From assembly GCF_002161765.1 (NCBI RefSeq), contig NZ_NFIN01000022.1, positions 1 through 56,753 on the forward strand: a DNA stretch of 56,753 bases. The letters run 5' to 3'. Numbering within the stretch: the stretch's first letter is position 1; each line of letters opens with the position of its first letter. Positions 26,455 to 35,928 of this stretch are shown here, piece after piece. The notes below the pieces were generated by a model that worked only from the letters and a program-made list of their open reading frames with translations, made no database searches and had not been told where the DNA came from. Both the position numbers and the translations under genes were made by a program. The stretch comes from Bacteroides sp. An322 (GTDB taxonomy: Bacteria; Bacteroidota; Bacteroidia; Bacteroidales; Bacteroidaceae).

Positions 26455-27930
26455 ATGAAAAAGAATATACTGAAAGCCTTCGCTATCGCAACCCTCGGAT
26501 TCAGTCTTTCGAGTTGTGGTGAAAGTTTTCTGGAAACAGATTACTATAAAGGTATAGATTCGGAAGGAGGCTTGTCAAGCGTAAGTAACATATCAACGGC
26601 ACTTAACGGTACCTATTACAACCTTTTCTACTATTATTTTGCCGGTAACTATGCTGTCAGCATCGGTGATATACCGACCGATATCAGCTATTGGAACTCG
26701 AAAACCAACCACTTCAACAACATCTATACCTATACAGTGGTTGATACAGACACTTATCTGAACAGCATTTGGAAATATGGATATAAAGTAGCGGACAATG
26801 CTACCCGCGTCATCCAAGCATCGCAAGCTTTGTACGAAGGAAGCAATGCAGAAGAAAAAGCTCAATTAGACCAACTGATGGCCGAAGCATACGCCCTGCG
26901 CGGTTATGCAGAATTGATGTTGGTTAACATCTATGCGCACCAAGTAAAAGTCAACGGCACCGACTTCTCATCCGAACCGGGTATTGTCGTACTCGACCAA
27001 GCTCCGATTGAAGCATTGGCTCAGGTAAGCCGTTCTACTGTAGGCGAATCTTATACAGCTATCCTGTCGGACTTCGACAATGCAATCAGTCATTTCGATG
27101 CAGCTGGAGGCGACCGTGGTTCTATCTTATACATGAATAAGGCAGCTGTTTACGGTCTGTTGGCAAGAACCAACCTGTATCTGGAAAACTGGAGCGATGC
27201 GAAACAATATGCTCAACAAGCCTTGACCGAGAAAGGTATCACTACTTTGACTTACGATGCTACTGCATACGCGGCATTATTCAGTGGCAATGAGTCAAAC
27301 TCTGAAAGCCTGCTTTCGTTAGCCATTACACAGACTGATAACTGGTCTGCCAATTCTGCAGGGACATTATGGTCTACCTACAATTATAGCCCAAGCCCCA
27401 AATTGCAGGCAATGTATGGTGCAAACGACTGCCGTACTTCTATCTTTGGATGGGATGCTTCATCTACAGCATCTGTTCCTGTCTTTACCGGAGGAAAATA
27501 TTCGCAACATTCCAGCGCAAACCCGGCATACGCAACCAATTATTTGGTTAACGCACCGGAAATGTTCTTGATAATGGCGGAAGCAGATGTAGAAACCGGC
27601 GATCTGAACAACGCACGCAACTCGCTTCTGACTGTAGCCAAACGGGATGCAGACATTACCTCTGCCGATGATCTGCCCGCTACTGCAGACGAACTGAAAG
27701 CGTTTATCAAAGACGAACGTGCACGCGAATTGTTCCAAGAAGGTTTGCGTCTGTACGACTTGCGCCGTTGGGACGAAGCCGCAGATGTATTCGCTATCCA
27801 AGCACCTGACATTGCGTTCACTTATACCGGATATAAGATTTCAGATTTGGTATTCCCGATTCCTGCCGCAGAAATCAATTCAGGATTCGGTGTAGAACAG
27901 AATGACTGGGCGGGCACACTGCCGAAATAA
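26455..27930 (+). CDS. SusD/RagB family lipoprotein of cassette 2
   Basis: From MKKNILKAF the protein has 491 residues with the lipoprotein signal LSSC at residues 19-22 or so. The SusD helical core (LMAEAYALRGYAELMLVNIY) and the C-terminal region (KDERARELFQEGLRLYDLRRW) are intact. The start is chosen because an upstream TTG at 26422 would add residues before the signal peptide. It lies 36 bp after susC cassette 2 and is expected to be expressed only when that susC receives the promoter. No third lipoprotein gene follows, unlike the other two cassettes. Confidence 0.92.
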   Translation: MKKNILKAFAIATLGFSLSSCGESFLETDYYKGIDSEGGLSSVSNISTALNGTYYNLFYYYFAGNYAVSIGDIPTDISYWNSKTNHFNNIYTYTVVDTDTYLNSIWKYGYKVADNATRVIQASQALYEGSNAEEKAQLDQLMAEAYALRGYAELMLVNIYAHQVKVNGTDFSSEPGIVVLDQAPIEALAQVSRSTVGESYTAILSDFDNAISHFDAAGGDRGSILYMNKAAVYGLLARTNLYLENWSDAKQYAQQALTEKGITTLTYDATAYAALFSGNESNSESLLSLAITQTDNWSANSAGTLWSTYNYSPSPKLQAMYGANDCRTSIFGWDASSTASVPVFTGGKYSQHSSANPAYATNYLVNAPEMFLIMAEADVETGDLNNARNSLLTVAKRDADITSADDLPATADELKAFIKDERARELFQEGLRLYDLRRWDEAADVFAIQAPDIAFTYTGYKISDLVFPIPAAEINSGFGVEQNDWAGTLPK

Positions 27931-27954
27931 TCTTCCTAATAAACTAAATACAAA

Positions 27955-27997
27955 AACAGCCAATGAAGTTTCATATCGCTTCATTGGTTGTTTTTTT
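27955..27997 (+). terminator. Rho-independent terminator of cassette 2
   Basis: AACAGCCAATGAAG (27955-27968) pairs with CTTCATTGGTTGTT (27979-27992) with one G-T pair, followed by a run of T. It closes the susC-susD cassette and faces the end of the ATPase gene on the other strand. Confidence 0.85.
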
Positions 27998-28049
27998 AGT
28001 ATAAATTAATTGAAGAGTAGCATTTTCGTCAAACAATGGTATCAAATCG

Positions 28050-29123
28050 TTACAGACTCCGGTAATATATCCAGCGGGCAAAGAAAGGGTCATCAATTTC
28101 ATACTTCTCATTCTTTATTACATATCCTTGCCGTGACAGGCGTTTTAAAGCACTGAAAGCAGTACTGGTCGGAATTCCCCTTCTCGAATTAAGCGGCGAA
28201 GTAATATTTTGTGCCAGAACCGCTAATATGTGTCGGTCGGTTTTATTCATTGCCATCCAAATGCGTTCATAGTCAAAATCATGCAGCCGGGTCAGCTCAT
28301 CTACCGCATGGTCTACAAGTTTTTCTACATCATTCTTTTGCTCTAACATGTTCCATACTTGAAAAGCAAGTTGCTGAGTATAATAGGGATGGCATTGGGT
28401 AAATGAAAGGATTTCTTCGGCTATTTGTTCCGGCTGTTCCAAAACCATAGGCGCAAACCGCTTTGACAAATAACGGAAAAAATCATCGTAAGGTATCTTA
28501 GGAAGCCGCATCAAGACACCAAAATGGTAAAAAGGCGACTTTTTCTTCTCGAATATTTCCGTCATCATGGATTCTTGGCTTCCTAAAAAAATATAGTTCA
28601 CATTATGCTGCAACTGCATGACGGAGCGAAGGTATTTGTCTAATCCTTTCTCTAAATCAACGATTTCCTGAAATTCATCCAACACTACAACAAACTTATT
28701 CTTTTCGCCTAATTTCTCTATCAGCATCAATACATCTTCCAGTACGACATTGTTATCGCTTCCAGGCTGGAAAGCCACATCCACTCCATCAGTCATGGGA
28801 TTGACAGAGAAGGTAGGGATGAACCGGAAATGGGTCATTGCATGCTTAATTTTCTCGAAAGGGTATATCTTGAATACACGCTTTAGCAAAAGTGCTGCCA
28901 ATTCTGCAACTGTAGTAACCGATTGCAGGTTAACCATAATGACCGGTCTGTCTATATACTGCAAAGCTTTACATACCAGACTGGTTTTCCCGAATCTCCG
29001 CGGGCTGATTAACACCAAATGATTCTCGCTTTCCAACAATTGCCCGATAGATTGTAATTCCTTCTCCCTGTCCGTGAAGAAAGCTCCGTCTACTACTGTC
29101 CCAAACTTAAATGGATTTTTCAT
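28050..29123 (-). CDS. Archaeal-type AAA ATPase (ATPase_2 family)
   Basis: From MKNPFKFG the protein has 357 residues. Walker A is PRRFGKTS near residue 40, Walker B is VVVLDEFQEI near 130, and the last 80 residues look like a winged-helix domain (AFSALKRLSRQGYVIKNEKY) ending in a short basic tail. The family is widespread in Bacteroidales and archaea without a firm function. The frame opens at 29192, but the -7 box at 29155-29162 lies inside that extension, so the start at 29123 is preferred. The gene sits between silent cassettes 2 and 3 and is not related closely to the ATPase at 22235. Confidence 0.82.
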   Translation of the reverse strand: MKNPFKFGTVVDGAFFTDREKELQSIGQLLESENHLVLISPRRFGKTSLVCKALQYIDRPVIMVNLQSVTTVAELAALLLKRVFKIYPFEKIKHAMTHFRFIPTFSVNPMTDGVDVAFQPGSDNNVVLEDVLMLIEKLGEKNKFVVVLDEFQEIVDLEKGLDKYLRSVMQLQHNVNYIFLGSQESMMTEIFEKKKSPFYHFGVLMRLPKIPYDDFFRYLSKRFAPMVLEQPEQIAEEILSFTQCHPYYTQQLAFQVWNMLEQKNDVEKLVDHAVDELTRLHDFDYERIWMAMNKTDRHILAVLAQNITSPLNSRRGIPTSTAFSALKRLSRQGYVIKNEKYEIDDPFFARWIYYRSL

Positions 29124-29154
29124 ATTGCGATATTTTTCGTTGCGACTTTTTTCG

Positions 29155-29162
29155 CAAATATA
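29155..29162 (-). promoter_or_regulatory. -7 box of the second AAA ATPase gene
   Basis: TATATTTG on the minus strand fits TAnnTTTG, 31 bp from the preferred start. No clear -33 box is present. Confidence 0.5.
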
Positions 29163-29357
29163 ATCATTATCCTGTAATAAAGAAACTTTCATTCCATGAA
29201 AACTTCGTTCCTTGGTAATACATTGGGATACATTAGGTAGAAATATTTCAATGAAAATGCCTTTACAAGGTTTTCCAACTAATGTTTTTGCAGTAAGAGA
29301 TAAAAACAGGAATCATTTGTAAATACTTCAATAACAGGCAATTATTGGCTAAGATTC

Positions 29358-29407
29358 AGTTCGGCCGGAACTTTGGTAGTTTCTTTCATCGGCTTGCAGA
29401 CGCAAGA
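29358..29407 (+). repeat. Shufflon recombination site 3
   Basis: This 50-bp copy differs from site 2 at one base and from site 1 at four, with the 20-bp core unchanged and the frame preserved. It is inverted relative to site 1 (9365 bp apart) and direct relative to site 2. Recombination with site 1 would invert; recombination with site 2 would excise a circle of 5750 bp. Confidence 0.8.
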
Positions 29408-32297
29408 ACTTGATATTAAGCCGGTTATGAAGGTGGTTATGCGATCGGATACAGAAGTGCTGGATGAAGTGATGGTCGTTGCTTACGGTACGGCTAAGAA
29501 ATCTTCGTTTACTGGTTCAGCCTCGGTTATCGGAGGTGATAAAATCGAATCTCGCCCTATTACTAATGTTACCAAGGCTTTGGAAGGACAGACTACAGGT
29601 GTCTTGACAACTTCAGGATCAGGACAGCCGGGCGAATCGGCTTCTATTGTAATTCGTGGTTACGGTTCTATCAATGCGTCACAAGATCCGTTGTATGTAG
29701 TTGACGGTGTTCCATACGATGGTACACTTTCTTCTATTAATCCTTCGGACATCGAGTCAATGACTATTTTGAAAGACGCTTCGGCTGGTGCGCTTTACGG
29801 TGCTCGTGGCGCAAACGGTGTCGTTATGATTACTACCAAACAAGGTAAGGAAGGTAAGACAAACGTGACTTGGCGTTCTACCGCAGGTTGGTCTTCTCGT
29901 GCTATTCCTGAATATGATATGGTTAGCCAAAAAGATTTCGTTCAGTTGACTTACGAAGCATTGCGTAATGGTTATGTATTTACTAATGGTTATAGTTGGG
30001 CTGATGCAGAGGCTGCTGCACGTAATTCTTTGAGCACTAATTTAGGTGGGGAATTGTACAATCCATTTAAGAATTATACCTGGAGTCAAATTATTGATCC
30101 AACTACTGGTCAGGTACGTTCAGATGCACAATCTGCTTGGAATGAAAACTGGATGGATGCTATTTTACACAACAATGCGTTCCGTCACGAACATCAGCTA
30201 CAATTAAGCGGAGGTACTGAAAAAACAAGATACATGTTCTCTTTGGGATATTTGAATGAGGATGGTATTTTGACCGGTACAAATTTCCAACGCTACAATG
30301 GTCGTGCAAATATCAATTCAGAAGTAACCGATTGGTTTAAGGGAAATATGAATGTATCATTAACCCATTCTATTATGAATTATAGCCAATATGATGGTGC
30401 TGCCACTTCAAATGTGTGGTATTCGGCTCAGTTTATATCTCCATTATTTCCTATGTATATGAAAGACATGGATGGCAACAACGTATTGGACGAAAATGGA
30501 AATCCGCAACTGGACTATGGTGAACAAGGGCGTCCCGGTAGCTACAATGACTATAATCCGTTGGGTGGTTTAGTAGATGATAAATCGTACGTAAAGAATG
30601 ATGTTGCCAGTTTGCGTACAGGTTTCACTTTGGGTTCAGACAAGGATGATTTCGGTGTATTTAAAGGTTTGAAACTGTCAGTAAACTTTGGTATGGACTA
30701 CCGTACGATGAATCAGATGAATTACATGAATATGTATCACGGTAATCAGGCAAATGCTGGTGGTTTGATTTATAAATACAACACCCGTATGCAAAGCTAT
30801 ACGTTCAACCAAATTTTGACCTGGGACCGTTCTTTCGGATTGCATAATTTCAATGTAATGGCTGGCCATGAGTTTTATGCTTATCAATACGAATACTTAA
30901 ATGCAGCTAAGTCTAACTTGGTGGACGGCATTTTGGAACTTCGTCCGGGTACGACCATTACATCAGCTGACTCGTATACTGATAAATATCGTATTGAATC
31001 TTGGTTTGGCCGTTTCAATTACAATTTTGATGAGAAATATTACTTTGATGCTTCTATCCGTCGTGACGGTTCTTCCCGTTTCCATAAAGACCACCGTTGG
31101 GGTACATTCTGGTCGGTAGGAGGTAACTGGCGCGTTTCAAAAGAAGCTTTTATGGAGGATGTAAAATGGGTTGACAATCTGTCTGTGAAGTTAAGTTATG
31201 GTCAACAAGGTAATGATAACCTTCGTACTTATTATGCTTGGCAGAGTCTGTATGATTTGGGCTGGCCTAATGGCAGCAACATCGGCGGTATGGTGACTTC
31301 TTTGGAAAACCAAGAAGTGTCATGGGAAAAGAGCGGCAATATGAATGTCGGTTTTGAAGCTTTGTTGCTCGATCACCGTTTGAGCATTTCTGCTGAATAC
31401 TATAATAAGAAAACAACCGATATGTTGTTGAATTATCCGATGGCGACTTCTACCGGTTTTAACGGTTACAATGCCAATGTGGGCGATATGCGTAACAGCG
31501 GTTTCGAATTTGAAGTAAGAGGTACGCTGATTAAGACCAATGATTGGAACTGGGATATTACTTGGATGGGATCTACTGTAAAGAACAAGGTATTGAAATT
31601 AACTAATGAATCTCCTGAAATCATCAACGGTATCTATAGCATTAAGGAAGGCATGCCTATCAACACTTTCTATATGGCTAAAGCTGCAGGTGTAGACCCT
31701 GCTACCGGTGCACAACTTTATTGGGCATACGACAAAGATGAGAACGGGAACATTGTCAATGAATATATCACCAGTGATTATAACAAAGCCAATGAAAGCA
31801 AATATTATTTAGGAAGCCGTATCCCGGATTTGTATGGTAGTATCGGTACGAGCCTTAGCTGGAAAGATATTGATTTGTCTATCTTGACCACTTATTCATT
31901 GGGTGGTAAGATTTTTGATAGTTTGTATCAAGGCAGTATGGAAAACATGTATTTCAATAACAATTGGAATGAACATGCTTTACGCCGTTGGCAAAAACCG
32001 GGTGACATTACAGATGTACCCCGTATAGAAATTGCCGGATCATACGCAACCAATGACCGCTTCTTGGTAGATGCTTCTTATTTTGCCATTAAGAACATCA
32101 CCTTGGGTTATACATTGCCGAAAGTATGGATGCAGAAAGCACGTTTGGGCTCTATACGCGTATTCGCTTCAGTTGATAACTTGGCATTGTTTACCCATCT
32201 GAAAGGTATGGATCCGCAATACAACTTCAGCGGGTCAACTGATTATGCATACAGTCCGAACAAGACTTGGTCTTTCGGTTTCGAAGTTAATTTCTAA
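29373..32297 (+). CDS. SusC family transporter, silent cassette 3 (5'-truncated)
   Basis: The frame is open from 29304, but SusC similarity begins with SSAGTLVVSFIGLQTQE at site 3 (29358); the nominal TTG start at 29373 is inside it. As in cassette 2 there is no signal peptide and no promoter. The plug (YVVDGVPYDGT, YGARGANGVVMITTKQG) and barrel are complete up to TWSFGFEVNF. The region after the site (EVLDEVMVVAYGTAKKSSFTGSA) is closer to the expressed copy than to cassette 2. Fusion at the site would give a 1046-residue SusC. It heads a cassette with susD and a lipoprotein gene. Confidence 0.88.
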   Translation: MVVSFIGLQTQELDIKPVMKVVMRSDTEVLDEVMVVAYGTAKKSSFTGSASVIGGDKIESRPITNVTKALEGQTTGVLTTSGSGQPGESASIVIRGYGSINASQDPLYVVDGVPYDGTLSSINPSDIESMTILKDASAGALYGARGANGVVMITTKQGKEGKTNVTWRSTAGWSSRAIPEYDMVSQKDFVQLTYEALRNGYVFTNGYSWADAEAAARNSLSTNLGGELYNPFKNYTWSQIIDPTTGQVRSDAQSAWNENWMDAILHNNAFRHEHQLQLSGGTEKTRYMFSLGYLNEDGILTGTNFQRYNGRANINSEVTDWFKGNMNVSLTHSIMNYSQYDGAATSNVWYSAQFISPLFPMYMKDMDGNNVLDENGNPQLDYGEQGRPGSYNDYNPLGGLVDDKSYVKNDVASLRTGFTLGSDKDDFGVFKGLKLSVNFGMDYRTMNQMNYMNMYHGNQANAGGLIYKYNTRMQSYTFNQILTWDRSFGLHNFNVMAGHEFYAYQYEYLNAAKSNLVDGILELRPGTTITSADSYTDKYRIESWFGRFNYNFDEKYYFDASIRRDGSSRFHKDHRWGTFWSVGGNWRVSKEAFMEDVKWVDNLSVKLSYGQQGNDNLRTYYAWQSLYDLGWPNGSNIGGMVTSLENQEVSWEKSGNMNVGFEALLLDHRLSISAEYYNKKTTDMLLNYPMATSTGFNGYNANVGDMRNSGFEFEVRGTLIKTNDWNWDITWMGSTVKNKVLKLTNESPEIINGIYSIKEGMPINTFYMAKAAGVDPATGAQLYWAYDKDENGNIVNEYITSDYNKANESKYYLGSRIPDLYGSIGTSLSWKDIDLSILTTYSLGGKIFDSLYQGSMENMYFNNNWNEHALRRWQKPGDITDVPRIEIAGSYATNDRFLVDASYFAIKNITLGYTLPKVWMQKARLGSIRVFASVDNLALFTHLKGMDPQYNFSGSTDYAYSPNKTWSFGFEVNF

Positions 32298-32327
32298 TAA
32301 TAGCTAACAAACAATATCAAAAAGAAT

Positions 32328-33875
32328 ATGAAGAAAATATTGAAATATACCTTTGCCGGTCTTATGGGATGTACTGCATTGACTTCGTGTCTGGATTCCT
32401 CTTTGGAGACCTCCCCGACAGATTCAATGTCAGGAACCACTTTACTGGCTAATGCCAATTCGGCATTGATTCCTTTGAATGGCATTTACCGTTCGATGTA
32501 CGCCTCTTGGTCTCCTGCAGCTAATGAACACCAAAGTTTTGGCATTAATTCGTATGCTTTAATGGCTGATGTCATGGGAGATGATATGATTATGGATGCC
32601 ATGGGTAGTGGATGGTTTTGGTACGACTGTATTTATAATGTAAAGAGTCGTTACACATCTACAGCATGGCGTTCGTATGACATATGGAACTGCTATTACA
32701 CATGGATTAGTAACGCCAATTATATTTTGGCAGCGGAAGAAACGATGAGTGGTGCTTCTGCCGATGTAAATTATGTTATAGGCCAGGCATACGCTATCCG
32801 CGCTTACTCTTATTTCATGTTGGCGCAGAATTTTGCCCGTACTTATAAAGGTCATGAAAGCGACCCTTGTTGTCCGATTTATACCGAACCTACTGTTGCC
32901 GGGACGGAAGGGCAACCGCGTTCTACTGTACAACAGGTGTATGACTTGGTTACTTCAGATATCCAGAAAGCTGTTGAAAAATTGAGTGCAGCTCCTGCTC
33001 AAACTCATAAGACCCACATTGATGCAAGTGTGGCATATGGTATTCAGGCGCGTATTGCTTTGACAATGGAAGACTGGAATTTGGCAAAAACCGCTGCACA
33101 CAATGCGATTGAAGCCAGTGGATGCACAGTATTGCCAGCCGAAACCATTAAGGGATTAAATGACGCAACACTTTCTAATGTGATGTGGGGGGCTCCTATC
33201 CAAAATGACCAAACGAGTGGTTATGCTTCTTTCTTTGCACACATGGACCCCAATGTTGCGTATGCGAATTCAGCACGTAAGCAAATCAATAAAGATTTGT
33301 ATGATAATATTATGCTGCCGACTGACGAACGTAAATGTTGGTGGGATCCGACAGATACAAATAGCGAACGTGGGGCAGAAGCAGGTTATCAACAAGTGAA
33401 ATTTTCATTTTCCGACTATACTGTCTGGATGGGTGACTATGTATGGATGCGTGTAGAAGAAATGTATCTGACTGCAGCGGAAGCTGAGTGTATGTTGGGT
33501 GAAGAAGATGCCGCAAAACAAGATTTGTATGCGGTAATGAGCCAGCGTGTGGAAGGCTATAGTACAACCAAGACAGGTACTGCATTAGGCAAGACCAGTA
33601 GCGACCGTACGGGTTCTTTGCGTGAAGAGATTATTGACCAACGCCGTATCGAATTGTGGGGTGAATATGGACGTATTTGGGATTTGCGCCGTCTGCGTCA
33701 AGGTTTCCGCCGTACAGCAGCGCAAGGATGGCCTGCCGCTGCCTTGTTGAATAATCGTCCGACAGATGATCCTGAATGTTATATGTGGGTATTGACTATT
33801 CCGCAGACTGAATTTGACGGAAACGTCAATATGGATTTGTCACAAGACCAAAACCCAATTGATGATTACAAATAA
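32328..33875 (+). CDS. SusD/RagB family lipoprotein of cassette 3
   Basis: The 515-residue protein has a lipoprotein signal (MKKILKYTFAGLMGCTALTSC), the SusD helical region (IGQAYAIRAYSYFMLAQNFA) and the C-terminal signature (EEIIDQRRIELWGEYGRIWD). It starts 30 bp after susC cassette 3 and would work with it as the surface lid of the transporter. Expression should depend on inversion to the third site. Confidence 0.93.
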   Translation: MKKILKYTFAGLMGCTALTSCLDSSLETSPTDSMSGTTLLANANSALIPLNGIYRSMYASWSPAANEHQSFGINSYALMADVMGDDMIMDAMGSGWFWYDCIYNVKSRYTSTAWRSYDIWNCYYTWISNANYILAAEETMSGASADVNYVIGQAYAIRAYSYFMLAQNFARTYKGHESDPCCPIYTEPTVAGTEGQPRSTVQQVYDLVTSDIQKAVEKLSAAPAQTHKTHIDASVAYGIQARIALTMEDWNLAKTAAHNAIEASGCTVLPAETIKGLNDATLSNVMWGAPIQNDQTSGYASFFAHMDPNVAYANSARKQINKDLYDNIMLPTDERKCWWDPTDTNSERGAEAGYQQVKFSFSDYTVWMGDYVWMRVEEMYLTAAEAECMLGEEDAAKQDLYAVMSQRVEGYSTTKTGTALGKTSSDRTGSLREEIIDQRRIELWGEYGRIWDLRRLRQGFRRTAAQGWPAAALLNNRPTDDPECYMWVLTIPQTEFDGNVNMDLSQDQNPIDDYK

Positions 33876-33912
33876 AATAATTTAAATTTGAACTTTAATT
33901 TAAAGATACGAT

Positions 33913-34803
33913 ATGAAATACGTAAATAAAATATCAGTTCTCCTATCGCTGTTGATGGTGGTACTGTTTAGTGCATGTAATGCCGATCAGGAAGGACCGC
34001 TTTATTCAGAAGGGAAAGGTTTGTCGTTTGTTTCATCTACCTTGAATCCAACAACCGTTTCTCCGAATAATCCGACTTTTACCGTTGATATTCTTCGGGC
34101 GACAACAGTAGGCGAATTAGACGGTACTATTCAATTGTATGCTTATACAGGCTCTGGTGAAACCGAACAAGAAATGACGGGTTGTACTGTTACCGGTTAT
34201 CATTTTGCGGATGGCGAAAATAAAGCTTCGGTAACCATTGATGTAACTCCTTTGGCTATTGGCCAAACTGTCACTGTAGAATTGGAGTTTGCAAGTGACG
34301 ATGCTTCAATCGGTGGTAATAATACGACTTCGATTTCTGTAAGTAAGGATTATACATGGAACAGTTTGGGTGAAGCAACATTCTATGATAATCAGTTCTT
34401 TTATTGGTATAATGATGGTAAGGGTGTGAAAGTAGAAATGTATCAGGCTGCAGAACAACCTAACCGTTATAAATTAGTTAATCCTTATGCTGAATTTAAT
34501 GCGGCTACTTGGCCTGCGTCTGAATTGCCAGGATTTACCAAGAGTCTGATGGATAGCGATTTTATCTTTGTTGTGCAAGATAATGGGACTATTGTATATA
34601 ATTCTTATCGCCTTGGAATGACTTATGGGGAAAATGGTCCTATTACGATAGAACATCCGTTAAGTTTTGGCTTATCGGCAAGTTATAACCGGCAGATTGA
34701 TGACAAAACATTCCAACTTGCTCCTATGTATTATATGGAAGCTACAGGAAGTGGTTTCAATTGTACAGGATATGATGAAGTTATTTTAATTGTGCTTGAA
34801 TAA
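33913..34803 (+). CDS. Lipoprotein of cassette 3
   Basis: The 296-residue protein has a lipoprotein signal ending LFSAC followed by NADQEG. Residues 35-140 look like a Calx-beta-type sandwich (PTFTVDILRATTVGELDG, KASVTIDVTPLAIGQTVTVE), followed by a domain beginning DYTWNSLGEATFYDN. Its place after susD and its layout match the lipoprotein at 14552-15337, so the two are probably diverged counterparts. The ligand is unknown. Confidence 0.75.
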   Translation: MKYVNKISVLLSLLMVVLFSACNADQEGPLYSEGKGLSFVSSTLNPTTVSPNNPTFTVDILRATTVGELDGTIQLYAYTGSGETEQEMTGCTVTGYHFADGENKASVTIDVTPLAIGQTVTVELEFASDDASIGGNNTTSISVSKDYTWNSLGEATFYDNQFFYWYNDGKGVKVEMYQAAEQPNRYKLVNPYAEFNAATWPASELPGFTKSLMDSDFIFVVQDNGTIVYNSYRLGMTYGENGPITIEHPLSFGLSASYNRQIDDKTFQLAPMYYMEATGSGFNCTGYDEVILIVLE

Positions 34804-34820
34804 ATCATTTTTTAACATAA

Positions 34821-34858
34821 ATGAAAGGGACTATCTCAATCGGGAAGGTCCCTTTCAT
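34821..34858 (+). terminator. Terminator of cassette 3
   Basis: ATGAAAGGGAC (34821-34831) pairs perfectly with GTCCCTTTCAT (34848-34858). There is no long T run directly after it. It lies 17 bp past the last stop of the cassette and marks the right edge of the island. Confidence 0.65.
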
Positions 34859-34992
34859 TCATATTAACAGTCTTTTAAAACTACTCTTTTATTATAATAA
34901 TGTACGCGCGTACATTAATATAATACAAAATACCACATCGCCCAAAACAAATATAAACAGAAAGGCTCAAGCTTTGCTTTAAAAGTTTTCTA

Positions 34993-35721
34993 TCATTTCA
35001 AGCTCAACCGGGCAAGATAATCATAATGCATTCCTTCCTTCACTTTTTCTACCACAAAGCCATATTGTGAGGCGTATGCGGAAAGAGTATCAAAATCAAT
35101 ATAAAGCCAATCGAAAGAATCACCTTTTATCTTACCATACTGCATCTGAAAATCCACTTCACCATAATAATCAGCAGCCAAATCAATCACATAACTTCCA
35201 TCTTCATCCTCATACAGATAACGCAAATCGCTGGAATCCATCAAAACACATCCACCTGGAGCCAGCAGTTGCTTTATCCGAGTCAGAAATACAGGCATAT
35301 TCTTTAATTTCCCGATAATGCCCGAACCATTCATCAACATCAGAATGGTATCAAATTGTCCTGTAAAACGTTCATCGAACACATTCGTCAAATGTGCATT
35401 CAACCCTCGTCTTTGCATTACCTCAACCGACCAAGGAGATATATCAATAGCTAAACTTTCTTTTCCTAAATCTTTTAAGGCACACGAATGACACCCGCTT
35501 CCAGCCCCTACATCCAAAATCCGCCCATGTGCCAAATGCAAAGCGGTTTGCTCTAATAAAGGCATTTGGTCGAAAGTCCGAAATAAATCAACCACCGGCA
35601 ATTCGTCTTCATCAAATTGGGACGAAAACACGCGAAGTTTTCCAGCTCGTCCTGTCTTAAAATAATCGTAAATAGCTCGCCCCATCGGGTCTTTATCCAT
35701 AGATAACCAATGTGTATTCAT
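34993..35721 (-). CDS. Class I SAM-dependent methyltransferase
   Basis: From MNTHWLSMDKDP the protein has 242 residues. Motif I is ILDVGAGSGCHSCAL near residue 70, followed by SLAIDISPWSVEVMQ and FDTILMLMNGSG, which is the order expected for a Rossmann-type methyltransferase. The substrate is unknown. The start at 35721 is preferred over 35757 because a -7 box lies at 35745-35752, inside the longer frame. There is no signal peptide. Confidence 0.85.
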   Translation of the reverse strand: MNTHWLSMDKDPMGRAIYDYFKTGRAGKLRVFSSQFDEDELPVVDLFRTFDQMPLLEQTALHLAHGRILDVGAGSGCHSCALKDLGKESLAIDISPWSVEVMQRRGLNAHLTNVFDERFTGQFDTILMLMNGSGIIGKLKNMPVFLTRIKQLLAPGGCVLMDSSDLRYLYEDEDGSYVIDLAADYYGEVDFQMQYGKIKGDSFDWLYIDFDTLSAYASQYGFVVEKVKEGMHYDYLARLSLK

Positions 35722-35744
35722 AATATATTCTCTTAAAATCAAGA

Positions 35745-35752
35745 CAAACTTA
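35745..35752 (-). promoter_or_regulatory. -7 box of the methyltransferase gene
   Basis: TAAGTTTG on the minus strand fits TAnnTTTG and lies 23 bp from the preferred start codon. The -33 region is AT-rich without a clear TTTG. Confidence 0.5.
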
Positions 35753-35928
35753 CACATTTTAGCGAAAAAAGAACGAATATCTTAAAAAAAGGCATGAATA
35801 TTTTTGCTAATTTTAAAGAAAATCGTTTTCTTTGAAAACATAAGAAGCGTAAATGCTTTGAAAGTGTCTTTCCAAAAGTTTTCACCGAAAATGGTTTTGG
35901 ATTTTTTTAATTAATAACAAACTTAAAA

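Noticed and set aside
23593..32297. The two headless susC genes considered as decayed pseudogenes
   Set aside because: Both are free of stops over more than 900 codons, have intact susD partners, and start exactly at the shared site in frame, which fits stored cassettes better.
14552..34803. Island considered as an integrated mobile element brought in by the tyrosine recombinase
   Set aside because: There is no tRNA target, no att-like direct repeats at the edges, and no transfer or phage genes. The recombinase is better explained by the inverted sites.
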